Source of the DNA: PALSA-505 sp963762615 | GTDB lineage: Bacteria > Actinomycetota > Actinomycetes > Streptosporangiales > Streptosporangiaceae | Length of the DNA: 64,000 nucleotides | Assembly (NCBI GenBank): GCA_963762615.1 | Contig: CAVXLG010000012.1 | Coordinates: 620,001-684,000, forward strand | Direction of reading: 5' to 3' | Shown: positions 40,135 to 48,813 of the stretch, one piece after another | How the letters are laid out: each line of letters begins with the position of its first letter | Numbering within the stretch: position 1 is the first letter of the stretch | Translations under genes and position numbers: made by a program | The notes under the pieces: model-generated | What the model was told of the DNA's origin: nothing | Database searches by the model: none | Seen by the model: only the letters and a program-made list of their open reading frames with translations

Positions 40135-40569
40135 GTCTGGCTGGCCTGCGTCGCCACCCGGCCGGCCAGCGCCGCCGCTGCCCCCAGCGGGGCGGTCAGG
40201 TCCGCGGTCAGCCCATAGCGGTCGGCCAGCCACTGCGGGTCGATGTGACTCATCCACACGGCACCCTCATCGTCCTGCCAGACCAGCAGCTTGAGCGGAA
40301 GATCGATCGCGGCGAGCGGTGCGGCCACCATCACCGGGGTGCCACCCTTCGGATTGCCGAAGATCAGCAGTTTCGTATCGCGGAGCGACAGTCCCGCGCG
40401 GGCTGCCTCGCCGCTGTGATCGACGACGGTGAACAGCGCAGCTCCGGCCGCGCCGATCGCCGTCGGTGAGGAAAGTGACGGTCTGGCTGACGCCATGCGG
40501 GCTGCGGACATGGACGATGCCGGCGGTCGGGCGAGCCCCGGCCGGTGCCGCAACAGAAGGTCCGCTCAT
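40131..40569 (-). CDS. DUF302 family protein, interrupted by a +1 frameshift
   Basis: The C-terminal frame (from about 40465 to 40131) encodes a typical DUF302 core: ALFTVVDHSGEAARAGLSL, LLIFGNPKGGTPVMVAAPLA, IDLPLKLLVWQDDEG and DPQWLADRYGL. The matching N-terminus lies in a different frame starting at ATG 40569 (MSGPSVAAPAG ... IVHVRSPHGVSQTVTFLTD). The two join if one base is removed near 40460-40470, giving a normal-length protein of about 145 residues. As written, the ORF starting at 40553 has an unrelated N-terminus. DUF302 function is unknown, though the family is often linked to sulfur or redox genes. It overlaps the downstream DUF202 gene by GTGA. Sequencing error and true frameshift are both possible. 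Confidence 0.7.
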
Positions 40570-40583
40570 GACTGCTTCTCCGT

Positions 40584-40653
40584 ATCGTTGACGTGTCTAC
40601 GGCTAGTTGACGTGTCTACGGCTAGTTGACGTGTACGGCTAAGAGCATGCTCT
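40584..40653 (+). promoter_or_regulatory. Triple TTGACGTG direct repeat and perfect 12-bp palindrome
   Basis: GTTGACGTGTCTACGGCTA occurs twice in tandem and a third, 2-bp shorter copy follows, each containing a TTGAC (-35-like) word. The perfect palindrome AGAGCATGCTCT lies at 40642-40653, 15 nt before the UspA-like frame. The layout suggests a regulated promoter with an operator, for the divergent DUF302 operon, the UspA-like gene, or both. Confidence 0.45.
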
Positions 40654-40668
40654 ACCTACACTGCTCCT

Positions 40669-40884
40669 GTGATGCCAGGCGGCGACGACACGTTCGAGCT
40701 GGGGACCGACGGGCCCACCTCGATTCTGGTCGGCGTCGACGACTCCACTACGTCGGTGCGGGCGGGCTGGTACGCGGCGGGCCTGGCCCGCCGGCAGCGG
40801 GCCCGGGTGGTAGCGGTCTACGTGGAGCCGATGGCGGTCCGGTTGGTGCGGGCCAGCAAGTGGCCGGTCACCGTCGTGCCCTGA
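40669..40884 (+). pseudogene. Internally deleted universal stress protein (UspA family)
   Basis: Only 71 residues. The first 55 are a normal UspA N-terminus (SILVGVDDSTTSVRAGWYAAGLARRQRARVVAV, in part) and the last 14 (RLVRASKWPVTVVP) match the C-terminal strand of the family, which ends in P-V-x-V-V. About 70 central residues, including the ATP-binding G-x2-G-x9-G loop, are missing without loss of frame. The product cannot have the normal fold, so this is probably a deletion relic. Confidence 0.6.
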
Positions 40885-41016
40885 CCGTGCGCCGCACGCG
40901 ACCCCGGGAATGAGGGCGTCACGCTGACCAGCCGCCCGCGTGGCCCCGTGGCGGGCTCTGGCCGGCGGGCTAGCCTGAGGCCAGCAGATCATCGATCATC
41001 CCAAGGAGTTCGTGTT

Positions 41017-41226
41017 ATGCGGCTGAGCGCGCGGAACCAGATCCCGGCCCAGGTCATCGGCGTCCATGCCGGTGAGGCGATCGCCAACGTCGAACTGAAC
41101 GCGGGCGGCATCCGGCTGATCGCCTCGATCACCGTGGAGGCGGCCCGTGAGCTCGGCCTGGCCGAGGGCCGGGAGGTCACCGCGGTGATCAAGGCCTCGG
41201 ATGTCATCGTGGCGACCGGCGACTGA
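41017..41226 (+). CDS. Mop-domain molybdate/tungstate-binding protein (molbindin)
   Basis: A 69-aa single Mop (TOBE) domain: MRLSARNQIPAQVIGV, GEAIANVEL and the C-terminal LAEGREVTAVIKASDVIVA are the family pattern. Such proteins bind molybdate or tungstate oxyanions at subunit interfaces of a hexamer and act as intracellular stores or chaperones. ATG 41017 has AAGGAG 8 nt upstream. It stands alone; no mod transporter is adjacent. Confidence 0.88.
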   Translation: MRLSARNQIPAQVIGVHAGEAIANVELNAGGIRLIASITVEAARELGLAEGREVTAVIKASDVIVATGD

Positions 41227-41384
41227 CCCCAGCCGCCCGCCCAGCTCAGCCCACCCAGCTCAGCCCGCCCGGCCCAGTCGGCCCGGCCGAACGCCGCAGG
41301 CGGAGGCCGCGACCACGAGCCCGCCGCCAGGTGGCGGTGCCACGGCGCTGCGGGGTTGTCGGTGCCCCGGCTTACCCTGACGTG

Positions 41385-41729
41385 ATGCGCGAATCCGAAA
41401 TCCGTGCGGCGCCCGAGGAGCGGTTCCAGGACCTGGTGGATGAGCTCGTCGGCACCGAAGGCGTCACTCCGCCGCGCGGCGGCGGCGGGTTCGGCCGGAC
41501 CGGCCTGCGCTTCCAGAACAGGATCTTCGCCATGCTGGTACGCGGGCGGCTGGTGCTGAAGCTTCCCGCGCCGCGGGTTGACGAGCTGATCGAGGCCGGC
41601 CATGGCGTGCGCTTCGACGCGAACCGGGGAACGCCGATGAAGGAGTGGCTCAGCCTCGATCCGGAGTCGGACCTGGCCTGGCTGCCGCTGGCCCGTGAAG
41701 CCGTGGATTTCGCCCGCTCCCTCCGGTAG
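41385..41729 (+). CDS. TfoX N-terminal-like/YjbR-type small protein
   Basis: A 114-aa protein resembling the TfoX N-terminal domain family in actinobacteria: ERFQDLVDELVG, LRFQNRIFAMLVRGRLVLKLPAPRVDELI and GTPMKEWLSLDP. It is a short alpha/beta protein of unknown biochemical role; a link to competence, as in Haemophilus, is not implied. ATG 41385 is preferred to the 41331 frame start. No operon partners. Confidence 0.7.
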   Translation: MRESEIRAAPEERFQDLVDELVGTEGVTPPRGGGGFGRTGLRFQNRIFAMLVRGRLVLKLPAPRVDELIEAGHGVRFDANRGTPMKEWLSLDPESDLAWLPLAREAVDFARSLR

Positions 41730-41779
41730 GCGGCCCGGCTGGTCAGGCAGCTAGGTGAGCCTGGCTGAACCCCCGTCGA

Positions 41780-42340
41780 TCACGCGGGATTCCCGGCGGG
41801 ACGCTCGAAGATGAGTTCTCGCCCGTCCTCTTCGTCCCACTGCTCACCGTTCTCTGTGAAGCCGAACCCGGCGATCGTCGCCAGCGACGCGGCGTTGTCC
41901 GGGCTGATCGTCGCGCGCACGGTCCTGACGCCGGGTTCGCTGGCCGCGCGCCGCAGCAGCTCGCGGAGCATCGCCGAGGCATATCCCTGGCGCCGGCGGG
42001 CCGGGTCCACCGAGTAGGCGACCTCGACCATTCCGGCCGCGTCCGGCGGCCCGTGAAAGCCCGCGTGGCCGATGACGAAGCCCTCCGGCTCGGCCACCGC
42101 CGCACGCGCGATCCAGCGTGCGCTCTGCGGATCGGCCGCTATCTGATCGGCGCGCATCCGCCAGAGCTTCAGCGCTTCGGGCGTGATGAAGTAGCCGGTG
42201 AGCGGGACCCCGGCCGCCAAGCTGGCTCCGGCCAGGTCCCGGTTCAGCAGTGCGGTCAGGGCCGCGGCAGGCAGCCGTGCGAATCGCACCGATTTCGGGC
42301 TGGCGTGCGCGTGTGCGTGGCGGTCGGCTTCCTCGGTCAT
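41780..42340 (-). CDS. GNAT-family N-acetyltransferase
   Basis: A 186-aa GNAT protein with the acetyl-CoA-binding motif A in SVDPARRRQGYASAMLRELLRRA (about 120-142) and motif B ATISPDNAASLATIAGFGFTENG. The substrate is unknown; the nearest style is RimJ/RimL-like acetyltransferases acting on proteins or small amines. ATG 42340 (MTEEADRHA) is chosen; the frame upstream is a run of His/Gln/Ala repeats encoded by a 15-bp tandem repeat and is not conserved. Confidence 0.8.
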   Translation of the reverse strand: MTEEADRHAHAHASPKSVRFARLPAAALTALLNRDLAGASLAAGVPLTGYFITPEALKLWRMRADQIAADPQSARWIARAAVAEPEGFVIGHAGFHGPPDAAGMVEVAYSVDPARRRQGYASAMLRELLRRAASEPGVRTVRATISPDNAASLATIAGFGFTENGEQWDEEDGRELIFERPAGNPA

Positions 42341-42375
42341 GGCACGGACGATGATACCGGCGCCCTGCTGGCCGG

Positions 42376-42450
42376 CCCTGTGTTGGCCGGCGCCGTGTTG
42401 GCTGGCCGTGTGTTGGCTGGCCGTGTGTTGGCTGGCCGCGTGTTGGCCTG
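42376..42450. repeat. 15-bp tandem repeat upstream of the GNAT gene
   Basis: Five copies of a GTGTTGGCTGGCC-type 15-bp unit lie between the GNAT gene and the divergent pirin gene. They stay open in the GNAT frame but are probably intergenic. Confidence 0.75.
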
Positions 42451-42561
42451 CCCATTCTGGCGGGTACCGCTGCGGCGTGCGCCTTCGTCTCCGCTCATGG
42501 TGCCGGTGTGGTGTTATGCGCTTATGCGGTTCAGCACGTGCACCCTGACGGGCGCCGGAGC

Positions 42562-43566
42562 ATGAGCAACCTCGATACCCGGCCGCAGGAGGTGGCCTCG
42601 GCGCCCGCGCAAGGCGCTGCCGCGGCCCGGCCGACCGTGGAGATCCTGCTGCCACGCGAGGTCCCGCTGGGCGGGCCGCGCGCCATGACCGTGCGGCGCA
42701 CGCTACCGCAGCGACAGCGGTCGCTGATCGGCGGCTGGTGCTTCATCGATCACTACGGGCCCGACCCGGTCGCGCAGACCGGCGGCATGCGCGTACCGCC
42801 GCACCCGCACACCGGCCTGCAGACGGTCAGCTGGCTGTTCACCGGCGAGGTCGAGCACCGCGACAGCGCGGGACACCACGCCCTGGTCAGGCCCGGCGAG
42901 CTGAACCTGATGACCGCCGGGCGGGGCATCAGCCACTCCGAGGTCTCCACCCCCGGCACCAGCGTGCTGCACGGCGCGCAGTTGTGGGTGGCGCTCCCGG
43001 CCGCGACGAGGTTCGCCGATCCGGTGTTCGAGCACTACGTGCCCGACCCGCTGCCCGGGGACGGGTTTACCGCGCGGGTGTTCCTCGGCTCGCTGCTGGG
43101 CAGCTCAGCCCCGGTCGCCAGCCACTCCGCGCTGCTGGGAGCGGAGATCTCGGTCGATCCCGGCCGCGTGCTGCGGGTTCCGGCCGATGCAGCGTTCGAG
43201 TACGGAGTCCTGGTGGACACCGGCGCGGTGAGGCTGAACGGCACGGCCGTCGCGACAGGCCGGCTGGGCTGCCTCACCGCCGGGGCCGACGTGATCGAGC
43301 TGCGGGCCGGCCGCGAGGGCCCGGCGCGGGTGCTGCTCCTGGGCGGCGTTCCGCTCGGCGAGCGCATTGTGATGTGGTGGAACTTCATCGGCCGCAGCCA
43401 CGACGAGATCGTCAGTTACCGCGCGGACTGGCAGGCCCTGATCGGCGCGGCGCCGGGCGTGAGCGGCGGCGCGGCCGCGGGCCGGTTCGGCCTCCCGGCG
43501 GGCGACCCGCTGCCGCCGATCCCGGCCCCGCCGCTGCCGAACGTCGCGCTGCGTCCCCGCCAGTAG
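42562..43566 (+). CDS. Pirin family protein
   Basis: A 334-aa bicupin of the pirin family. The iron-ligand region PPHPHTGLQTVSWLFTGEVEHRDS and GELNLMTAGRGISHSE are intact in the first cupin, followed by LHGAQLWVALP and the pirin C-terminal cupin with MWWNFIGRSHDEI. Pirins are cytosolic iron proteins, some with quercetinase activity and some regulating transcription or metabolic enzymes; the role here is unknown. ATG 42562 has CGGAG upstream. It is single and divergent from the GNAT gene. Confidence 0.88.
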   Translation: MSNLDTRPQEVASAPAQGAAAARPTVEILLPREVPLGGPRAMTVRRTLPQRQRSLIGGWCFIDHYGPDPVAQTGGMRVPPHPHTGLQTVSWLFTGEVEHRDSAGHHALVRPGELNLMTAGRGISHSEVSTPGTSVLHGAQLWVALPAATRFADPVFEHYVPDPLPGDGFTARVFLGSLLGSSAPVASHSALLGAEISVDPGRVLRVPADAAFEYGVLVDTGAVRLNGTAVATGRLGCLTAGADVIELRAGREGPARVLLLGGVPLGERIVMWWNFIGRSHDEIVSYRADWQALIGAAPGVSGGAAAGRFGLPAGDPLPPIPAPPLPNVALRPRQ

Positions 43567-43642
43567 ACGGCAGCCGATCGCATCCTCCCCTCCAGGCCCG
43601 GGCCCATCCTGACCCGCTGCGGCGACGATGCGCCGCGGCGCG

Positions 43643-44539
43643 TCACGACCCGTCCGGCCCGGCGCGGCCAGGCCTGATCGCCGCCGCGGCCGGCGGGCGG
43701 CCGGGATTCGCCCCGGGCCGGGTCCCGATCACCACGACGGCGCCCAGGTCACCGGAACTGACCACCCGCGGGCTCAGGCCGCCCTCGGCGAAGGCCTCGG
43801 CGGCCCGCGGCGCCTGGGGTTCGCTCGTCTCGGAGAGCAGGCAGCCGCCCGGCGCCAGCCACCACGATGCCGCGGCCGTCACCCGCCGTAGCACGTCAAG
43901 TCCGTCCGTCCCGCCGTCGAGCGCCTCCCGCGGCTCATGCAGCCGCGCCTCGGCGGGCAGCGCGGCGATCGCCGCGGTGGGCACGTAGGGCACGTTGGCC
44001 AGCAGGACGTCCACCCGGCCGCGCAGCGCCGCGGGCAGCGGCTCGTAGAGGTCACCCAGATAGACTCGGCCGCCGGCGGCGGACAGGTTGCGCCGGGCGC
44101 AGCGGACCGCGGCGGGGTCGATGTCCGCGGCGTGCACCTCGGCGCGGTCCAGCGCCGCGGCCAGTGCGGCGCCGAGCGCGCCGGTGCCACAGCACAGGTT
44201 GACGACGACCGCCCAGCCGGAGCGGCCTGCCGCCCGGCGCGCCAGGCCGACGGCGCGCCGGGCGAGGAATTCGGTCCGCCGCCGCGGCACGAAGACTCCG
44301 GGGTCCACCGCGATCCGCAGGCCGCAGAACTCCGCCCACCCGACGACGTGCTCGAGTGGCAGCCCGGCCGCCCGCTGGGCCGTCATCGCGTCGAGCTCGG
44401 CTGGCGTACGCGCGGCGGAGATGAGCAGCCGCGCCTCGTCCTCGGCGAACACGCAGCCGGCGGCGCGGAGCCGACTGACGACGGATTGCGGGTACTGCCG
44501 GGCAGAAGATTGCGGGTAATGCCGGGGAGAAGCTGACAT
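43643..44539 (-). CDS. HemK/PrmC-like SAM-dependent methyltransferase
   Basis: A 298-aa protein resembling the HemK/PrmC protein-glutamine N5-methyltransferase family: N-terminal helical region with LEHVVGWAEFCGLRIAVDPGVFVPRRRTEFL, SAM motif VVNLCCGTGALGAALAAAL, and the NPPY-like catalytic motif as NVPYVP. The NPPY to NVPY change is typical of actinobacterial paralogues annotated as putative protein N5-glutamine methyltransferase; whether it methylates release factors is uncertain. The ATG at 44539 precedes a Gln/Ser/Pro repeat HYPQSSARQYPQS. A true PrmC is expected elsewhere with prfA. Confidence 0.78.
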   Translation of the reverse strand: MSASPRHYPQSSARQYPQSVVSRLRAAGCVFAEDEARLLISAARTPAELDAMTAQRAAGLPLEHVVGWAEFCGLRIAVDPGVFVPRRRTEFLARRAVGLARRAAGRSGWAVVVNLCCGTGALGAALAAALDRAEVHAADIDPAAVRCARRNLSAAGGRVYLGDLYEPLPAALRGRVDVLLANVPYVPTAAIAALPAEARLHEPREALDGGTDGLDVLRRVTAAASWWLAPGGCLLSETSEPQAPRAAEAFAEGGLSPRVVSSGDLGAVVVIGTRPGANPGRPPAAAAIRPGRAGPDGS

Positions 44540-44808
44540 GCAGGGTGCCTTTCGGGTTACCTGCGGGCGCTCTCCCGGTCGCCTAAGCCGAAGGGGCCAC
44601 GCGGCCGCGGGGTGAGAGCACCCGGCCTGATCTGGCGGTAATGGGTCTCACCTCCCGGGTCGGCGCGGCTGGCCGGCTGCGCGCGGCCAGCGACGGCTAC
44701 CTTACCCGAGCCGGGCCGCCGCGCACTCGCCTGGACCCCGGGCGGCGCGGCTGCGACGATGGTGAGCCGCAGGTTCCCTCCCGACCACGGATCCGGAGGC
44801 GGTGCCCG

Positions 44809-45480
44809 GTGCTGGCCAGCCCGGTCGAGATCAAGCGGCTGCATCTGGCCCGGCTGCGCGGTCCCGACCGCCGGGAATGGCCGGTGCACGGTTTCGTGAT
44901 CACTCACCCGGATGGCGCGGTGCTGGTCGATACCGGCGTCGGCGGGCCGCCGCACGTACTCAGTGACTGGCGGGTGGTGAACCATTCGGTCGCCGACGCG
45001 CTGGCCGAGCTGGACATGACGCCGGGCGATATCAGGCTGGTGATCAACACTCACCTGCACTTCGACCACTGCGGCCAGAATGCCGTGTTCACGCACGCCG
45101 CGCATTACGTCCAGCGAACCGAGCTGGAACGCGCCAAGCGCGAGTCGCCGGAGCTGTATGACTGGTTCGGGTTCATGAACGCGCGGTTCGAACTGCTCGA
45201 CGGGGACGCCGACGTGCTGCCCGGCGTGGCCGTGGTCGCGACGCCCGGGCACACCGTGGGTCACCAGTGCGTGGTGGTCCAGTCCGCCGCCGGCGTGTCC
45301 GATCTGATGATCGGGGACGCCGCCTACACGCCGCGCCAGTACCTCAGCCCTGCCCCGGCCGACCTGCCGCCAGGCCAGGCGAGCGACCTGGTGGCCTGGC
45401 AGGACTCGGTGCGCCGCATCCGTTCCATCGGGCCGGCGCGGGTGCACTTCTGCCATCACACCGATGTCGTCCACGGCTGA
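44809..45480 (+). CDS. MBL-fold metallo-hydrolase, AHL-lactonase-like
   Basis: A 223-aa metallo-beta-lactamase-fold hydrolase with the metal motif INTHLHFDHCGQN, a later His in VVATPGHTVGHQCVVV, Asp in MIGDAAY and the C-terminal His of VHFCHHTD. It follows the N-acyl homoserine lactonase/AttM-like subgroup, which opens lactones, but the native substrate is not known. GTG 44809 has GGAGG with a 9-nt spacer (44795-44799), so the 56-residue upstream extension is dismissed. The 269-bp gap before it is shared with the divergent HemK-like gene. Confidence 0.82.
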   Translation: MLASPVEIKRLHLARLRGPDRREWPVHGFVITHPDGAVLVDTGVGGPPHVLSDWRVVNHSVADALAELDMTPGDIRLVINTHLHFDHCGQNAVFTHAAHYVQRTELERAKRESPELYDWFGFMNARFELLDGDADVLPGVAVVATPGHTVGHQCVVVQSAAGVSDLMIGDAAYTPRQYLSPAPADLPPGQASDLVAWQDSVRRIRSIGPARVHFCHHTDVVHG

Positions 45481-45519
45481 CACTGGCCATCCCGGCCGCA
45501 TCCCGGCCAGCTCGGGCTG

Positions 45520-46500
45520 CTACCGGACGGCGGCCGGAAGATCCTCCGGCAGGCCGAACACCGGGAACAGGCCCGGGTCGTTGAACGACACGATCCGCGC
45601 GATGCTCGATCCGGTGACGGCCAGGACCTGTATGGCGTGCGCCCGGTACCCCCCGTCGCCGTCCCGCATGTAGGCCGCGAGCCCGGGCTGCCCGTTGGCG
45701 GCCACGGCGACCATCCGGAACCGGCCCGGCGCATTGACGACCCGCGCCGCAAGGAAGCGGCCGACCTGCTCGCGGCCGGCGAACCAGGTCGGCAGCGGCG
45801 GCATCTCGAGCACGGCATCGTCGCGCAGCAGCCGCATGATCGTGCCGATGTCGGCGTTCTCGATGGCCGTCGCGTACCGGTCGAGCAGCGCGCGGCTGTC
45901 CGGGTCGTCGGGCTCGCGCATCTCATCCTCGGCCGGCGCCACCCGCTCAACCTGCGCCCGGGCGCGCTGCAGCACGCTGTTCACCGCCGTCGTGTTGACG
46001 CCCAGCAACTCGGCGACCTCGGCGGCCCGCCATCCCAGCACGTCACGCAAGATCAGCACCGCGCGCTGGCGCGCAGGCAGGTACTGCAGTGCAGCGATCA
46101 GGGCCAGCCGCACGCTGGCCCGTGACACCACGATCGAGGCAGGATCGGCCGGCGCAGCACCCAGCAGCGCGTCCGGGACCGGCTCCAGCCACGGCACCTC
46201 CGGCCGGGCCGCGACCAGCGGTCCTGCCGCGTCCTCGCCCGGGCCGCCGAGACCAGAGGGCAGCGGCCGCCGGTCCCGGTTCTCCAGCGCCCGCAGGCAC
46301 GCGTTGGTCGCGATCCGGTACAGCCAGGTCCGCAGCGACGAGCGTCCCTGGAATCCGCCGTAGGACCGCCATGCGCGGATGAGGGTCTCCTGCAGCTGAT
46401 CCTCGGCATCGTGAACCGAGCCGAGCATGCGGTAGCAGTAGGCGAGCAATTCAGCCCGGAACGGATCGGTCAGGCGCGCGAAGTCCTCGCTGTCCGGCAT
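45520..46500 (-). CDS. ECF RNA polymerase sigma factor with SnoaL-like C-terminal domain
   Basis: A 326-aa sigma-70 family protein. Region 2 (about 10-75: RLTDPFRAELLAYCYRMLGSVHDAEDQLQETLIRAWRS, in part) and region 4 (about 145-195: LPARQRAVLILRDVLGWRAAEVAELL) are followed by a SnoaL-type domain (about 215-326) as in SigG/SigJ/ECF41-like groups. In these, the extra domain replaces an anti-sigma factor and tunes activity. The ATG at 46500 has GGGAG upstream. No anti-sigma gene is adjacent, consistent with this subgroup. Confidence 0.87.
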   Translation of the reverse strand: MPDSEDFARLTDPFRAELLAYCYRMLGSVHDAEDQLQETLIRAWRSYGGFQGRSSLRTWLYRIATNACLRALENRDRRPLPSGLGGPGEDAAGPLVAARPEVPWLEPVPDALLGAAPADPASIVVSRASVRLALIAALQYLPARQRAVLILRDVLGWRAAEVAELLGVNTTAVNSVLQRARAQVERVAPAEDEMREPDDPDSRALLDRYATAIENADIGTIMRLLRDDAVLEMPPLPTWFAGREQVGRFLAARVVNAPGRFRMVAVAANGQPGLAAYMRDGDGGYRAHAIQVLAVTGSSIARIVSFNDPGLFPVFGLPEDLPAAVR

Positions 46501-46713
46501 GGCCGTATCTCCCTGCCCGCTGGACCGGCCTACCTGCTTGCCGGCCCGGTCCAGCAGCAGGTTATCCGGCCGCGCCGTCGCTGTTGCCCGCATCGCCGCT
46601 CCCGTGGTTGACCGCCGGCGCCGTCCCGTCTGCACGCCTCATGAGTACAGGTACGGCGCACCGGGAAAAATCATCGGCCGGCCTGAGCCTGACCTCGCAC
46701 GGTTCGCCCGCTG

Positions 46714-47851
46714 CTACTTCGGGCGGGCGAACCGGATGTCCGGCGTCGCGGCCCCGGGAGCGGCGAAGGCGAGCATTTGCCTGGCTTCGTCGGCGACCGC
46801 GTCGCGATCTTCACGGGCGAATTTCCCGAACGGTTCCACGGTCAGCGCCACCGCGCCGGCGGATTCTGGTGATCCGCCACGTGCCCGCGACGTAGCCGTT
46901 CACCAGCACGGTCCCGGGAAAGACGCCGTTCCTGGTGTACAGCCTGCGGCGGTCCTGCTCGGCGATGACCCGGGTGCGGTCGGCGTGCGCGAGGAGCAGG
47001 TTGTCGAACTCGGCGACCAGGCGCACCGGAGCCAGCGTCTCGGGGTCGGGCCGGGGCGCGTCGGGCAGGTCGAGCAGCTCGGCCCCGCCCTCGTCCCGGA
47101 ATGCCCGCAGCCCGGGCCGCAGCCGGCCGGCGACCTCGCGCAGCCCGGTCAACCCGGACCACGCCTGCACATCGCGGACGCTCGCCGGGCCGAACGCGGC
47201 CAGGTAGCGGAGGATCAGGCCGTCCAGCGATGCGCCGCGATCCAGCGGCCGGCCGAGCCAGGATTCGGCGGGGACGTGCCTGGCCTGCCCGGCCGCTCCC
47301 CAGACGGCCCGCGGCGGTACCTGGACGAGCGGCACGAGGCCGCGCACCCCCTGGGCCAGCGCGGCTGGCGGATGGCCGGGCCACCGCGGTGCCAGCAGCG
47401 CGCCGAGCTCGCCGAACGTCCGGGGCGCCTGGTCGGCGAGCGCGCGCCCGGCCGCCGCCAGCGCTTGGGTATCCACTCCGGCCAGCTGCCTGCCGAACGT
47501 CGCGGCCAGCGCCCTGTCGAGGACCGGCTGGATCAGCGGGCGCAGCGTCAGGCAGTCGCGTGCGGACACCAGGTGAATGGTCCCGCGCATCAGCGCGATG
47601 CGGACCACCTGCCGACCGGTGATCAGCCGGGCCAGCTCGTCGGGCTGGAAATCAGCCAGCCGGGACCACAGGCCATAGTAAGGCGGGAACGGCGCCTGGG
47701 CCTGCAGGCCGAGCAGGTGCTCCACCGTCTCGACCACCCGGGACCCGGCCCGGCCATCAGCGGGCCCGGCCGCGGGGGCCCGCCGCAGCAGCATCTGCCG
47801 TTCCAGCAGGGCACGGTTGAGCGCCTGCCGGCTGAGCACCTCACCGGGCAT
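46714..47851 (-). CDS. Winged-helix DNA-binding (AlkZ/YcaQ-like, HTH_42) protein, frameshifted near its C-terminus
   Basis: The main frame (47851 to 46811) encodes about 345 residues of the winged-helix family that includes the DNA glycosylases AlkZ and AlkX: HLLGLQAQAPFPPYYGLW, LMRGTIHLVSARDCLTLRPLI, RTFGELGALLAPRWPG, RDVQAWSGLTGLREV and FPGTVLVNGYVAGTWRITRI. After about 46860 the conserved tail (VALTVEPFGKFAREDRDAV, then ending DIRFARPK) continues in another frame to a TAG at 46714-46716. Removing one base near 46845-46880 restores a full-length protein. As written the product ends with an unrelated tail at 46811. The ATG at 47851 has GGAAGG 7 nt upstream. A base-excision repair role is possible, but the catalytic QxQ/QxD motif is only suggestively present as LQAQAP. 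Confidence 0.75.
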
Positions 47852-47946
47852 CAGCTTTCCTTCCGGAGCCTGGGCCGGGCTCACCGTATCCGGCGGGCCT
47901 GACTATTTCGCTGGCCGCCCGGGCGCCGCGACTCTAGTCTGCCCGG

Positions 47947-48714
47947 ATGACCATCGCGCATGACGTGGCCGGAGAAGGCCCGGCTCTGGTACTGCTGCAT
48001 TCCACGGTGTGCGACCGGCGGATGTGGGACCCGCAGTGGCCGGCGCTGGCCGAGGCGGGCTACCGCGTGGTCCGGTGCGACTTCCGCGGCTTCGGCGACA
48101 CGCCGGCCGCAAGCCGGCCTTACCGCGACGCCGACGACGTCAGGGACCTGATGGACGCGCTCGGCCTCGGGCAGGCGGCGCTGATCGGCGCCTCTTACGG
48201 CGGCCGGGCGAGCGTGGAGATCGCCGCGCGCTGGCCGGACCGGGTGACGGCGATGGCGCTGATCTGCGCCGGGCTGCCCGGCCATGAGCCGAGTCCGCAG
48301 CTGAGCGCGTTCGGGCAGCGAGAGGAGGAACTGCTCGAGGCCGGGGACGTCGAGGCGGCGGTGGATCTCAACGTCGCCACGTGGCTGGGCCCGCAAGCCG
48401 GCGAGCAGGTGCGCGAGCAGGTGCGGCAGATGCAGCGACACGCCTTCGACGTGCAGCTCGCCGCCGCCGAGGACTTCGAGCTGCCCCCGGCCGAGGTCGC
48501 CCTGGCCGGGGTCCGGGCTCCCTGCCTCGCCCTCTCCGGCGCTCGCGACCTGCCCGATTTCCGGGAGATCGCGGCCAGCCTGCCGGGCCTGTTCCCGGCC
48601 GCCCGGCACGTCGAACTGCCCTGGGCGGGGCACCTGCCCAGCCTGGAGGGCCCGGGGGAGGTCACCTCCCTGCTGGTCGGCTTCCTGGCCGAACAGGTCC
48701 CGCCGGGCTGCTGA
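47947..48714 (+). CDS. Alpha/beta hydrolase
   Basis: A 255-aa alpha/beta-hydrolase with the HSTVCDRRMWDPQW oxyanion-region, nucleophile elbow GASYGGRA (Ser about 82) and a C-terminal WAGHLPSLEGP supplying the catalytic His. It looks like the actinobacterial 3-oxoadipate enol-lactonase/proline-iminopeptidase-like group; the substrate cannot be named. It precedes the acyl-CoA ligase/PHA genes by 99 nt in the same direction. Confidence 0.8.
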   Translation: MTIAHDVAGEGPALVLLHSTVCDRRMWDPQWPALAEAGYRVVRCDFRGFGDTPAASRPYRDADDVRDLMDALGLGQAALIGASYGGRASVEIAARWPDRVTAMALICAGLPGHEPSPQLSAFGQREEELLEAGDVEAAVDLNVATWLGPQAGEQVREQVRQMQRHAFDVQLAAAEDFELPPAEVALAGVRAPCLALSGARDLPDFREIAASLPGLFPAARHVELPWAGHLPSLEGPGEVTSLLVGFLAEQVPPGC

Positions 48715-48813
48715 CCGTTGCGCCCGTTCTTCCTCGTCAGGCATAGGCATTCGCCCGAACGTAGAGCATGATTCAGAAAGGCGGCCGCTGCGGCCCACGG
48801 CGGGAAGGGTGCT

